Source: Rhabditoides inermis (lineage: Eukaryota > Nematoda > Chromadorea > Rhabditida > Rhabditidae). From it: DNA of 64,000 nucleotides. The position numbers and the translations under genes are program-made. Position 1 is the first letter of the stretch. Each line of letters starts with the position of its first letter. Of the stretch, positions 36,438-49,653 are shown piece after piece. The stretch covers positions 153,501 to 217,500 of the forward strand of contig CAWZYM010000103.1 of the NCBI GenBank assembly GCA_963966185.1, in the 5' to 3' direction. A model generated the notes under the pieces. It saw only the letters and a list, made by a program, of their open reading frames with translations, was not told the DNA's origin and searched no databases.

Positions 36438-36940
36438 ATGAAAAATGAAATGCATCCTGAAGAGCTCGCTGGGAGGAAACTCGCGCACCCTCACCATCTG
36501 CACCATCGCATCGGCAGCCTCGCGGACAGATTCGTGCTGGTGTGCTTCAAGCAGAGCATGTGGATGGCGAGGCTCACTCCGGAGTAGATGCTCCACAGGT
36601 TCCTGCTCCCGGACAGTCTCATGTAAGAGAAGCAAGGTTGCTGCGGTGAACACGCACGAGAGTGAGTGGTGTTGTGATGCTTTGTGTCCATCCGATACAT
36701 CCGAATCAGGCAGCATCTACAGAGTGGTTCGGCGAGCGGCCATGGACCTGGAGGAGAGGCGCGTGGTTGAATCGAAGAAGCTGCTAGTGAACGTCGGCAG
36801 CCAGGGCAGGTGGACGGGGCGTGCTTATACACCCACCTCCTGTTCTCATAAGTTTTGTTTAGAGCTTTCAGCTGAGCGGATGCCAGCTCTGCTTGGTGAA
36901 CTACAACGGCGTCATCAAGTGTGCAGTGAAGGAGAAGTAA
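36438..36940 (+). pseudogene. P3: diverged paralogue of P2 with a nonsense codon and lost donor
   Basis: Exons 36438-36622, 36723-36816 and 36872-36940 align with P2 exons 3-5: ADRFVLVCFKQSMWMARL against SERFVLQCLQTIDW, VVRRAAMDLEERRVVESKK against the P2 charged helix, and a Cys-containing C-terminus. TAG at 36585-36587 interrupts exon 1. The second donor reads GGGCGT where P2 has GTGCGT. It is clearly more diverged than P2a-c from one another, so this is an older duplicate. Confidence 0.65.
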
Positions 36941-37459
36941 ACAATGAGAAGAACATTAGATATCTTACAACTTAAAAACTTAAAACATAACTTAGAAATT
37001 TAAGACTACTTGAATGCTATGTAGCGAACTGTTTTGTAACCCGAATAAAAAAATCTTTGGATCAAATGTTCATGATAAACGGACGCAAAATTCCGTTTTC
37101 ACAAAAAAGTAGATCATAATAACGTACCAAAGAGACTATCAGTGCAAGGAACAGTGCGCGGTTTATTGTACCGCCAGTTTTCATGAATGTTTTCATTTTC
37201 ACTAACTTTCAAATCCACATCCATCGGATTCGACTCAAACATGCACCATCGGATTCGATTCAAATGTATTTACATGAGCTTCGGACAAAACAAACGTATT
37301 CAACATATAGAACTTTCCGGAGAGTCAACATATCAACTTGAGGGAAAATGAGACCAAGATCATAGTCATAGATCGAAACACCAGGTAAAACTGCACTCGA
37401 AGATACCGCGTAAGACCAAGTGAACATGGCAAAGTGGGCGTGGTTAGAAGAGGCGGAGC
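36941..37459. other. P3 3' flank and RPAIN 3' flank
   Basis: No gene. Contains the recurring RPAIN 3'-flank sequence (about 37140-37440). On the minus strand an AATAAA lies near 37160, about 300 bases after the RPAIN stop. Confidence 0.5.
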
Positions 37460-37676
37460 CTAGCATACAGTGGTGTTCCATCCACACATCAGACAGTCGA
37501 GGCGCAGCTTCGGCTGCTGGTTGTTGAGGATCCCCGGCACAGCGGGGCAGCTGAAGTAGGCATCTCTCTTTCGCTCTTTCTTCCCCTCTTTCTCTCGCCC
37601 TCTCTCTCCCCCCCTCTCTCTCCCCCTCTCTCTCTTCCTCTCTCTCTCTCTCCCTCTTTCTCTCGCCCTCTCCCTT

Positions 37677-37712
<36 letters not shown>

Positions 37713-38311
37713 CACTCACCCATCCGTGTGCTGCTGGAATGCCGCCTGCAGCAGGTCGTGCAACTCCTCCTGCGACGGCCGCGTCTCCCCGGTGAACGCG
37801 TGCTCAAAGCCACAGCCCTGAAATGATACAATGAGGCTCCGCCCCTCTCGCCCCGCCCACTCTCACCTCGCAGCGCACTCCCATTCCGTTCATCCACTGC
37901 ACATTTGCCTTCTTGCAGGCGGGACATAGGATGGGGGGAGAGAAGAGATCGTCGTAGGTCTCGGCCTCGTGCGAGTGGAAGAGGAGGTACTCGGCCACGT
38001 CTGAAACACAACCTCTCACTGAGTCACACAGCCATGTTCCAGTCAGAAGACTACTTCTTTTCGTGCGAGTTTGTGAATCCTTCTCTCTTGTTTCTCTGTA
38101 TCATAGTAGATGTCTTACATCAACGGCCCCGTCTGCCGCCCCCCTGGGGGTGGCATCCCTTGCTGCTTTCAAACGGTGACTCCCCATTTGACTTTGTTTT
38201 GTTGTATCATCTTTTTCCCTTTTTTCACGTGTTATCATGCAACCGTATAAATTATTTTCTTTCTCTTTTTCTCCTCTCCCTTGTTCTATTACGAGACTAC
38301 TCCCTTTCTTT

Positions 38312-38360
<49 letters not shown>

Positions 38361-38773
38361 CCCCCTCTCTCCTCACCGTGCGCATTCAGCTCCTCGATCA
38401 TCTCCTCCTCGACCCTGGCCAGCTCGTCTGGGTCGGCGACCGGGCCCATCTCCGCCATCACCTCCTTCACCACCGCCGCCATGCGACGCCGCGCGGCAAT
38501 CGCGTCATCCCACGCGGCGCCGCGACGCGTCAGCAGACGGGACGCGCACTCCTGAGACAAATCACTACTCACCAAGACCAAAGACAGAACCTATCAGCCT
38601 ACGAAGATTCAAAGGGAACATTAAGCTATCATAGAAAGAAGAAAGAACAATGACGTCATAGATACTAGACGCAGGGTTCTTCCCTCTCTCCCTCTAACCT
38701 TCCTCATCTGCTTCCTCCAGTCTCCTCCTCCTCGTCCATTCTTGTACTGGTGCATGCGGTTCACCGTCTTCAT
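37460..38773 (-). CDS. RPAIN: RPA-interacting protein (RPAIN), intact copy
   Basis: RPAIN escorts replication protein A into the nucleus. Five minus-strand exons (38699-38773, 38377-38551, 37867-38000, 37720-37817, 37460-37550) close in phase to 190 residues, against 219 in human. The N-terminal HQYKNGR...DWRKQMRKECASRLL matches the family's basic N-terminal domain. The middle is an acidic helix (DELARVEEEMIEELNAH). The C-terminus has paired CxxC motifs, CPACKKANVQW with VRCEGCGF and then DGCP with LDCLMCGW, as in the RPAIN zinc finger. Introns carry (GA)n on the sense strand right after the donors. It is the only RPAIN with both ends in this window. Its start lies 228 bases after the stop of the giant upstream gene on the same strand, suggesting operon-like transcription. 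Confidence 0.9.
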
Positions 38774-38895
38774 TCTCTCTCACTCAATCATTAAATACAC
38801 AAATACAACAAACACAATTGAATACAATTCAGATATAACCACCGACACTCAACGGTTCGCATTTCTCAATCACATCCAACATGTACACAAAACAC

Positions 38896-38901
38896 TTTAT
38901 T
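38896..38901 (-). terminator. AATAAA polyadenylation signal of the giant zinc-finger gene
   Basis: AATAAA on the minus strand about 100 bases past the stop codon and about 123 bases before the RPAIN ATG. The duplicated fragment has the same hexamer near 31007. Confidence 0.6.
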
Positions 38902-39001
38902 ACACCACACTTTACAAACCAACTTCGGGCTACATCAAAACATCATAAACATACTGCAACACATACTATACACTCGTAGACCACCTCTCCCCCCCCCCTC
39001 T

Positions 39002-42000
39002 CTACCGGCCCCAGCCGGCGCCGCCGTACCCACCCTGTCCATACTGCACATAGCCCGCCCCGCCAATCGGTCTGCCGTACTGGTCAAACTGCTGCGGCTG
39101 TGGCTGGGGCTGCATGTATGGCTGCTGGGGGTACATGCCGGGTGCGTACTGCATCATGGGCTGCGCGGGCGCGCCCCATCCCATCTGCATGCCCGGCTGC
39201 ATTGCCACTGCCGCCACCTGAGTCTGTGCCGGCACTGCCGTCGCCGACGGCTGAGCAACGGGCTGCGCCTGCTGTTGCTGCTGCGCCAGTCGCTGGTTCA
39301 CTGCACTCGGCGTATCCCTAGCCGACACTCCCTGCAACCTCATCCATACACTACATGAACACTAATAGCACAATACTAACCGCGGTGGAGGTAGGCGTGG
39401 AGACGGCCGGCTGCATCTGCGACGCGGGTATCTGGAGGGGCTGCTGCTGAGCGGCAGGCTGGGCGGTGGTCGAATAGCCGTTCGGCTGGTAGTATCCCTG
39501 CGGCGGGAACTGACGCTGCAGCTGAATCTGCTGCGGCTGGTAGCCAGTCGGCGTCCCGGCTCCGGTCGCAGTCGCACTCTCCGTCGCCTGTACCACATCA
39601 TCAATACACACAATTCAATTCAATTCAATTCAATTCAACATTTATCCGGTATCGCATTATGTGATCATAACTCAAAACATCAATCATTCACAGAGTAGCG
39701 CCGGGAAGCAAAATTCTTCCATCTTGTCGCATCAGCGTCCGCGGCCACACTCTTCCATTCCTCCTCGAGGGTCCTCCTATTGGTCTGGATCGTCTTCTTG
39801 AATTCGTCGCTCCACTGTAGATGGGGGCGACCGGCCTTGCCTTTCCTTGGCGGGTTCCAATCGATCACGCGTCGCGTCCATCGGTCGTCGTTGCAAGTCA
39901 TGATGTGGCGGGCGAACCTCCACTTCCTTGATCTCGCCTCGCACAGAACGTCTCGTAATCCCGTCAGTCGTCGTATATCCTTGCACGGCACTTTGTCCAG
40001 CAGAGTCAACCCGAGCATCTTTCGTTCCATTCGTCGTTGGACAGTTCTCAGCTTCTGCAGGTCTTCTCTCCTTAGACTCCATGTTTCGGCAGCGTAGGTG
40101 AGTGCGGGAAGAACTGCCATCCGGAATACTTTCCTCCGCAGTCGCATCGGCGCACTCTTCAGCGTCAGGAACTGGCTATGGCGGAAGAAAGCGCCCCAGC
40201 CAGCCTGTATCCTCCTTGTCACCTCCACTCGATCGTCAGCCAGAAAACTAAGAGAGCGGCCCAGGTAGACGAATTTGTCCACGTACTCCACTTCTCCTCC
40301 GTCCAGTCTGATGCTCTTCTTCGGTCCGTTGCTCATGACCACCGTCTTCTTCCTGTTCACGTACAGCCCGTAGTCGCTGCTCTTCTCCGCGAGTTCCTCC
40401 AGCATCCTTTCTGCAGCCGAGGCCGAACGTGCAAAAAGGATGATGTCGTCAGCATAACAGAGATGAGTCAGCTTCTGTCCTCCAATGTCCAGTCCGGCTC
40501 CAACGAAGTCGAAGTCCATCTTGGCACAGATTTCAGCAAGCACGCAGTTGAACAGATGAGGAGATAGCGGGCAGCCTTGGCGCACACCTTTCTTCACTTC
40601 GATTTCGGCCGGTGTCCCTCGAACGTTCACTTTCGTCTTGCCATCGTTGTAGATACTCTGCAGCAGTCGAATGTAGGCGGGGTGCACTCCACATCTCTTC
40701 AGCGCAAGCCACGTGTCGTTGTGCTCGATGGAGTCGTAGGCCTTGGCAAAGTCCACAAAAACCAGGTAGCCGTGGTAGCCGTGGCGATAGAGTTTGTAGA
40801 TCACTTCTCGCGTCACCAGAATATGGTCGTTGCAGCTGAATCCTCTCCGAAAACCGGCCTGCTCCCGCGGCTGCTGCGCCTCCAAAGACGGTTGTAGTCG
40901 AGCGAGCACAGTCCGCATTAGCAGCTTCAGCAGCGTCGAAGACACAGAGATCGGTCTGTAGTTGCCGATGTCGAGTGGGTCGCCCTTTTTGTACAGCAGC
41001 GATACCAAGGAGTCGGCCATGTCGTCAGCGATCCTCCCTCCAGTGAGACAGGTGTTGAACAGCGCGGCAACGTACTCCAGTAGTATCGGCGGCGCGTACA
41101 ACAGACTCTCCGTAGATATCCGGTCAGGTCCTCGAGCGACATTCCTCTTCATCAGCACCAGGACGCGACGAATCTCCTCGGCAGTAAACTCCTCCGGTAG
41201 CGGTTCATCCACGTCGAACGTCGGGAACGGCAGCCAGGCAGTGTCAAAGAGAGCGTTGTAGAAGAGCAGGATAACTTGGCAGACGTCAGCGGGGCGGGTG
41301 GCGATCGTGTCGTCGACGGCACGTAGGTGTCCCATCAACGTCCTCGAGACCTCCTGTCCTCGCAGTGCCTTCCTTGACGCGATTCCTCTCCGGTATAGTG
41401 CTATGTGGCGTCTCTCCAAATCCTTCTCGATGGCAGACCGAATTGCCTTGTTGATCAGAGTCAGTGAAATGCGGGAAGCCGAGTCGTCCTTTCCTAGCAG
41501 CAGTCTCCTTTGCCTGAACAGCTCCATAGTAGCATCTGACAGGCGCGGATCAGGCGGCGTGAATGTTGAAGTGGCCCATTCCGCGTCCTTCACTGCGTCG
41601 CACAGGATACGGTAGTGTACCGTAGCATCCGACGAGCGCGGCAGCGGCGTCCTCGACAGCAAATCTCCAATCTCCTTTCTGTATTCTTTCCAGTTCGTTT
41701 TCCATCTTCCTTTCGTTTTCGGCTTCCTCTTGGGCAGGTGGACTCGCAGCTCCATCCGGACCATCCGGTGGTCGGACCGGAAGTCGAACTGGTTCAAAGC
41801 CCGGCAGCTCCTCACTCCGTCAAGACTCCGCATGAAAACGAAATCATAACAAGAGCGAGTACCTTGGGCAGATCTCCAAGTCCAGAGTCGCCCCGTCCGG
41901 TTCCGGAAGTAGGTGTTTCCGGCGATCCATCCGTTGCTCTCGAGCCACTCAGCCAGTATCTCTCCTCTTCTGTTTCTGGCACCGTATCCATACGGGCCAA

Positions 42001-43498
42001 CGCAGCGCTCCGAGTCCACGATTCTTCTTCCCAGCGATGCATTCATGTCACCGAGGACAACTACGCGGAAACGGCAGCGAACCCCGGATTCGGACCGACG
42101 AACGCTTACCGATCCACCACCCCGGGGGCTCTTCTGCTTGGAACCGGGGCGGGTGCAGTCATCCAAGGCTTCAAGAGTGCGTTCGTATTCTTCATCCGTG
42201 TACGACGTGGTCTCCATGTAGACGCAAACCACGCGCAACGTGTACTCCTCCATATCCAGGTCGACGAAACACAACCGCGGTGAGACGGCAGTGAATCCGA
42301 CGACGCGGTTCGCGTAGACGGGGCTCAATAGAAAACCCACGCCATGCTTCTTTCCTCCTCCGGTGTGGTAGAATTCGTACCGGCTCTGGTTCAGAAGACG
42401 TTGCCCGGGTGCGTCGCGCTTGACTTCGCAGAGCCCGAGAACGTCCACTTTCACCTTGTTCACGGCTTCCTCCAGCTCCAATAGTCTCCTCTCTGTCCGG
42501 AGAGAGCGAGCGTTGAGGACGGCGATGTTGATGACGTCCTTTCGCTCCATCGGGCTTCTCCGTGCGGGCCCAGTCGTGACTCACGGAGGCTTCCAGAACA
42601 TGCGGCAGCGACGGCCGGGGGAGCGAGAAATGCACCCGACCGGCCGCCGTGAAATGAAGAACGAAAAGAAATGGAATGGAAAACTCGACAACTCGACAAT
42701 CAATACACACACAGCACCAAAGTGAACCACGCGGGCTACCTAATACGAATCCAATCAAGTCACCACTCCACCGACCTTGTCCTTGTCGCTCTCGGTGGCC
42801 GTCTGGTAGCGGGGGTTGAGCTCTCCGGTGGGCCGCTCGCGCCGCGACGCCTTGAACATGGTCTTGCGCTCGGCGCTGTCCGCCGGTCCGCCCCTCGTCT
42901 GCTCCTTTCTCTCCTCCCGCAGAGCCTTCTTCGCCTCCTCCCGAGTCAGCTGCTTGACAGGAGACGCGGCGGCCGCCGGTGCAGTCTACGACATACCCAT
43001 GAGTGCCTTCTCACACAGCATACTCTTCTTCCCTCTTACCTTTTCCGTAGTGGCCGCCGCTCCCGCTTGGAACATTTGTGTCATCTCACTCTCCAGATCG
43101 CCCCACCCGTCGCCCACTTCACCCGTGGCCGCAGCGCGAGCCTGCAAGAGCCAATCGATAATCAACTCAACCACTCCCCCTCCCTTCTTCCACCCACCTC
43201 CTCCTCCTCCAGCCGCTTCGCCTCGCGCAGCATCGCCTCCCGCCTCCACTTGATCTGTGCCGCGCGCGTCATCTGCGCCCAGTTGCTGGGGTACGCCTCG
43301 CCAAACTCGCCCGGCGCGTCCTTGCCAGCCGGGGCGGCGGCGGCAGGGGCGGGTGCGGGAGAGGGCGCTGCAGCCTGCTGCGGAGACGGCACCGGCTGTG
43401 GCGGGGCAACGGGCTGCGGCGGCGGCTGAGCCGCCTGTCGCGGATCCATCCTCTGCTGCTGCTGCTGCTGTTGTTGTTGTTGTTGTTGCTGATGCTGC

Positions 43499-43529
<31 letters not shown>

Positions 43530-46500
43530 GCTGTTGTTGTTGTTGTTGTGCAGGTTGACCTGTAATCACCCCTCTTCAGTCCGTTCCATCTCCTCTTCCA
43601 CCCACCCTGTCCATACTGGCCCTGCCCTTGCTGTGGCTGCTGTGACTGCTGCTGCGCCTGTCCAGCCAGCATCTGCTGCCACTGCTCCCTCTCCGGATAG
43701 CTCATGCTCATCGCCTCCGGAAACACCTCCTCGGCCCGACGCATCACGTACCTACACAAATCAATCAATAACCCGGATCACTACTTCGCAACACTCACGG
43801 ACTCGCTCGGAACATGGGCGAGAGCGGGCGGTCGCGCTGCACAATGATCGGCGTGGGCTGCTTGAGCTCCTGGAGCGACTGGTTGATGGAGGAGAGCATC
43901 GACTTGAGGTTGGATATCTCGTGCTGGTTGGCAGAGGCCTGCGCCTGCTGCTGCGGCGTGAACAGACCCCCCATCTGCTGCTGTGGCTGCTGCTGCATTC
44001 CAGGCTGCATCTGCATGCCTGGCATCGCCGGCCCAGCCATGCTCACTGCAGGAGCCTGCATCTGCATCGGCTGGCCATACGGCTGCTGCAAACCGATTGT
44101 GTATCTCTTGAACCAACTGACGCATAGACACAAACACGCACATACCTGGTACATCGGAGGCGGGGCTCCGTAGCCTCCATAGTACTGTGGCGGCGGCTGT
44201 TGCTGGAGTGGCATCTGCTGCTGCTGTTGCTGTGGGGGTTGCATGTGCATGGGCGGCGGAGTAACCAAGGGCGGCTGCGCCTGCGGGGGAGTCGCTAGCT
44301 GTCCCGGCTGCTGCTGAGCGATTCCAAACGAGCCGAGATCCACCTGCGACAGAGCAGTTCCCCTCTCTCCTCATCACACCATCATCCCACCTCCTCTCTC
44401 CTCCTCATCAGCCCATACACTTTTCCCCCTTGCCCACCTTCTTGTTGGGATCGCTGCTCCCAGCGAGCATGCCTATCAGATCGCCGAGTGCCTGGTCGCC
44501 GTTCGCGCTTTCCCGCTTCAGACCAACCTCCTGCAATATCATCATCTTCGTAATACAGTAACCCAAGTGCACAATCCCCACACATGCCGGTTTATTTACC
44601 AGTACAGCGAAACCAGAACATTCCAACATCTCCCTCTTCATCCTCACCTGATACAGTCTGTCGACGAGGGCGCCGTCGAGTCCTCCATTCTTCTCCGCCT
44701 CTTGCTGCATGGTGATGAGCACTCCGAGCAGCTTGCGCATCTCCGCCTTCGGGTCCTTCGGCGGCTCCGGCTTCGGAGGCGCGGCGGGCGCGGCAGCGGC
44801 TGCCGGCTGCTGCTGCTCAGCCGACTACAACCACACATTCGAAAACATTCATAAAAACGTTTTGCCAACCAAAAGTGATTGGTGTTTCACTCACGGCACT
44901 CCTCTGCTCGGCCTGTCTCGCCAGATCGAACAGGTCCTTGGGCTTGGCAGGGGCGGCCTTCTCGCTCACAGGAGCACTCTCCCGTCCAGCCTTCATTGAA
45001 GGAGCGGGCGAGCCAGTCACGAGTGGAGAACTCGTCGCTGTCACACTGGCCACCTAAACACTCACTATTCACATGAAACCTGATCAACAACACAATAAAC
45101 AACCCACCAAAAGATTCTGAGCAGGCGAGGCGCCAGCCGGCGCTCCTCCCATTACCATCGCAGCCTTCTTGCTCTCGAGAACCTTCTCCGCAGCCTAAAC
45201 ACACAACATTGATGACGTCACTCTTGTCGAGCTCACCGAGAAGTCTCCAATCTTGGCGAGGAAGGCGGCGGCGCTGTCCTCCCAGCTCGCGCCGTCGACG
45301 GGCACACTGGGCTTGGCGGGGCTGCGGCTGCTGCGCCTCCGGCCACTCCTCTCCCGCTCTTTGCCACTGCCACCACGACTGCTGCGGTGGCGGTCGCGAC
45401 TGCGCGAGCGAGACCTGTAATCAAATCAAATTACAAATCGTCATGATTCGTGAACATGACGTTTGTAATAGTTTACGACGCTGATCTGCAATCACAGCAT
45501 TCAATACTGACAGCTATAATAATCCTCATACCTGCTCCGTCCGCTTCTCCGCTTCTTCCTGTCCTTATCCGGTGTCGGGCTCCTCTTGCGCTTTTCGTCC
45601 CGTCTCTTCCGATCACGAGAGCGACTGCGAGAGCGACGCGACCTATACAAAATCAGTATTCAATGGGTACGAACAAAAAAGTGAACACCCTCACCTGCTG
45701 TCCCGGCTCTTCTTTGACGAGGGCGCATCCAGCTCGGGCAGGCTGTCGAACTCCTTCTGGGCGGCGCGCTTCTTGGCGAGCAGCGGGTCCTCGGGCTCCT
45801 TCTCTCGCCGACTGCGACTGTCCTTCTTCCCATCGTCGTCCAGAGTGATCACGTCCGGCCGCGGCACTGCAACCACATTGATGCAAGGTGAGAATCATTA
45901 TTCACGAAACAGTGAGAAAATCAATTACAATTTTACAATGTTGCGGTTTTACAAAATCACAATAGTTTCATTTATTCGATATTTACAACAACAACGCAGT
46001 GTCGTAGTAAGAAAAGACGCCATCAGGCAGGTGTTGTTGTCGATGATAAAATAAGAATAACATAACATGATCGCGTCAACATGTTTCGCCTCCGACTGCG
46101 TGACCTGAAACCTTGCAATCGGCGGCCACGCACCTTTGCCTCCGAAGGCTGCCTTCCACGAGTGGTCAAAGTGGCGCTGGTAGCCGGGCCACAGCCGCTT
46201 CAGCACATCTTCGTCCACTATGCAGCGCGCACGCGTGCTCACTGTCGACTTGGCACGCATCTCGTCCTTCTAGGGAACAACATGGATCCAATTGAAAACA
46301 TATGGGAAGTGAAGATTTGTACAACTTTTCAACTTTACAATTGCATAAAACATTCGTAACAAGAACAAATTGGAAAAAAATGAAATGACACAACAATATG
46401 CGCACCTTGCTGAGCTCAATCGCCAACTGTTCCAGCAGGACAGCTCGGAATTCCGCGTTCGTCTCACTCTGCACATGCGTATAGTAGATCTTGTAGCGTT

Positions 46501-49500
46501 TCTCCTGAAACGGAACGCGACGATTGAGGTGAAACGACTGAACAAAGTTACGGAAACGTCCTCTGATAAAAAGCTTGAAACATTATAATACAGGAAACGT
46601 ACAAATCGGACAGAGCGGAAACACACAACACAAGTACACCATCACCGACACTCGTGCACATTCGACCCACCAGGAAGACCATCTTGTGCGCCTCGCTCTG
46701 CACGTGTTTGAGCATTTCCGACGGCGACTGCCACACGCGGCACAGACAGCACACAAACGAGTCGTAGTCGGCGTTCTTCTTGCACACCACCTGCAATAAG
46801 AACACATAGGATACACTATCGTCATATTAACAAAGTGGTTTCGTTCATACATCACCAATCGTTCACGCTCACCTCGTGAATCTCGTCCACTCCGAGTATT
46901 CCTTGCAACTTGCCGAGCGCCCTGTTGAACATTTGCGGGATCTCCGACATTGGCGTCTTCTCACCGCCCTGCCCATACACTGAAAACACACCACATCAAC
47001 GCCATCCTTGGAAATACACACTAGGTGTTCCTTTTGCAAACGCACAATAGTCGACGAGCTGCTCCCTCCTGCCGATGATATTGGGATTGCGCACGTAGTC
47101 GTCGACCTGCTTCTTGGCGAGTGATGGCCGCATCGCCACGGCCATCGTCTCCCGCTCCACCGCCGCCACACTCATCTCGGGGCTGCGGCTGCCGCTCGAC
47201 GAGCGAGACATGTCACTGCTGTGTCGACTGCGGCTTCGGCTGCGCGATCGCCGCGACTGCACGGGCGCCGACGACGGAATCACCATTCCACCCGGAGGCG
47301 CGGCCGGCATGAAACCGGGCGGGGGCAAGCTGAACTGCGACGTGGCCACCGGAGGCGGCTGGCTGAACTGCGAGGTCGCCATCGGCGGCGGGTGATTGAA
47401 CGACGGCGGCGGAACCGAGGAGAAGTTGGGTGGCGGGACGGACATGCCATACGAGGGAGTCGTCTGGACAGTCGGCACATTGGCGGGGATGGCGGACAGG
47501 CCGCGCGCGATATGCGGCGGCGCGGCCGACACCGAGTTGAACGACTGAACGAATCCAGTCGAGGGCACACTCGTCGCGGTCGGGCGGCTCGTCGCCGGAA
47601 TGACCAGCTTCGGCTGGGGCACTTCGCTCGGCGCGGCGCGCTGCTTGAGCGCTGCCAGCTGCCTCTCGAGATCCATGCGCTTATCCACCAACTCGGCCGC
47701 CTTCGACCGATCCTGCAGCAGCTTGAGCCTCGCCTTCTCCGTCTCTATGATGCTCTGCAGCTGAGCCTTGCGTTTCAGTCTCTCCGCGTCTTCTTTAGCC
47801 TTTTGTTCCTTCTGTTCCAGTTCCTGCTTGAGTCTCCCCTCGAGAGCCACGTTCCGCAGACGCTGCTTCTCCATCTCCATCATATTCTGCTTATTCATCG
47901 CCTCCTTGATGAGTCGTTCCTGTTTTTCCCGCGCTTCTTTCAACGCCTTCTCCTTGGCCAGCTCCACCTCGCGCAGCTTCCTCCGCTCCTCGTCCTTCCT
48001 TTTCCTCTCCTCCGTCGCCGACTTGCGCAGCTCGTTGAGCTTGTGCATCTTCTCCAGCTGGTCCTTCTTCTTCTCCGCCACCACACTCTTCTCCTCCTGG
48101 ATGCCGATTGGATCGTACACGGCGATGCAGTAATCCTCCTTGCCCTTCACGTCCTTGAGCAGACCAGCGAGTAGCTGTCGCATCTGCTTGCCCATCGCCT
48201 GTCCCAGCTTGTCCATGTCCAGGATAGACCGCGGCATGTACTTGTGCTGCAACACAAGCATACACAATCCGACGCTGAAATGAAAGCAAACCAACTGACC
48301 ACATAGCTGATGACGTGACTGGCCGAGCGGACGTGCTCATCGAGGAAGATGCTCCTGCGGGGAAACACCACCGCGCAGATACGGCAGAAGAAGTCAGGCG
48401 CATGCGGGCCGGTCAGCTCGTGGCTCCGTCTCTCCACGATATCCTCCAAACCCACCTCGGTCAACACAAAACTGTGCGTTTTCGATGTCGCGTTCCACTG
48501 CCACGTCACCTTCTGCAACAACAACGAGACAGTCTTGTACAACACATGTCTTATAGAAGTTATACGATTTTTTTCGGCGTGTTTGAAATTTATACAATAT
48601 TTACAACAACATACAATTCAAAATACACAAAATGCAGTGAAACAAAACAAAGACCCACCTTTGTGGGGTCTTTCTGCACAAATGGCTTCACGGTGAGCGT
48701 GCATTTCTCAGTCTTGAAACCGTACGGATCTGAAATATCAATTGAACACATTACAAAAACATCCCAACAACCAGTACATTATCATTTATATTCTACTACA
48801 ACTAAAAGCTTAGGTTAAGGGTATTCGTGGGGCAACTCCTAGTTATCCTCATATCATCACGTCTTGTGCTTGTGCAGGGTGCAGCTCATCGAAGTGTCGT
48901 CGTCGGCTACCGCTACTCTCTTGCTTGTTTGCTAGTCCACTCATCTTTCCGCTAGACACACTCCCCGTCTACTCACCCATCTTGCCATTGGCCAGTGCGT
49001 GCATGCGTCGGTGGTGTTCGCTGGAGGAGAAGTGCGCGCCCAGCACTCGCTCCACTATCTCCCCCGTACCCGTCACAACAACCATCTCACAATGCTGAAA
49101 CACGCACCGCATTAGTTTATATATTGGAATGGGGTACGAGTATGATCAATTCCGACATGAATGTTCAAATTTTCACATGTAAACATAAACAAATTCACAA
49201 ATAAAATCGAATAGTGAAAATAAGATCGTTCAATATCGACGACTCAGCAGTCGTTCTTCTTATAGTTCAACAATTACGGATCAACAAAAACAAAACAGTT
49301 GAACAGGGCAAACGGCGAGAGGCGTCTGTCGATGATAATTAAAATAACGTTGACGTCCATATTGTGAAGACGTCGATGCGTTGTGAACGTCGTGGTCGGA
49401 TCAAATGAGGATGTGCGAACAATACATCGAAAACGCGCAGACACAACAATGAGTACTTACCGTGCATCTACACAGCAGCATCGTCTTGTCGCCCACTGTC

Positions 49501-49601
49501 TCCGTCTGCTCAATCTTCACCCCGCACATCTGCAGAGCCTCCTTCACAGACATGGACGGCTGGCGGTCTGCAGAGGGGGAGAGATAGACAGAGAGAAAGA
49601 G

Positions 49602-49653
<52 letters not shown>

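Noticed and set aside
41615..42283. 222-codon plus-strand frame
   Set aside because: Antisense shadow of the RTE endonuclease domain.
47221..48174. 317-codon plus-strand open frame opposite the giant gene
   Set aside because: Antisense shadow of the 1,225-base exon. Composition is explained by the minus-strand coiled-coil codons and there are no splice or start signals of its own.
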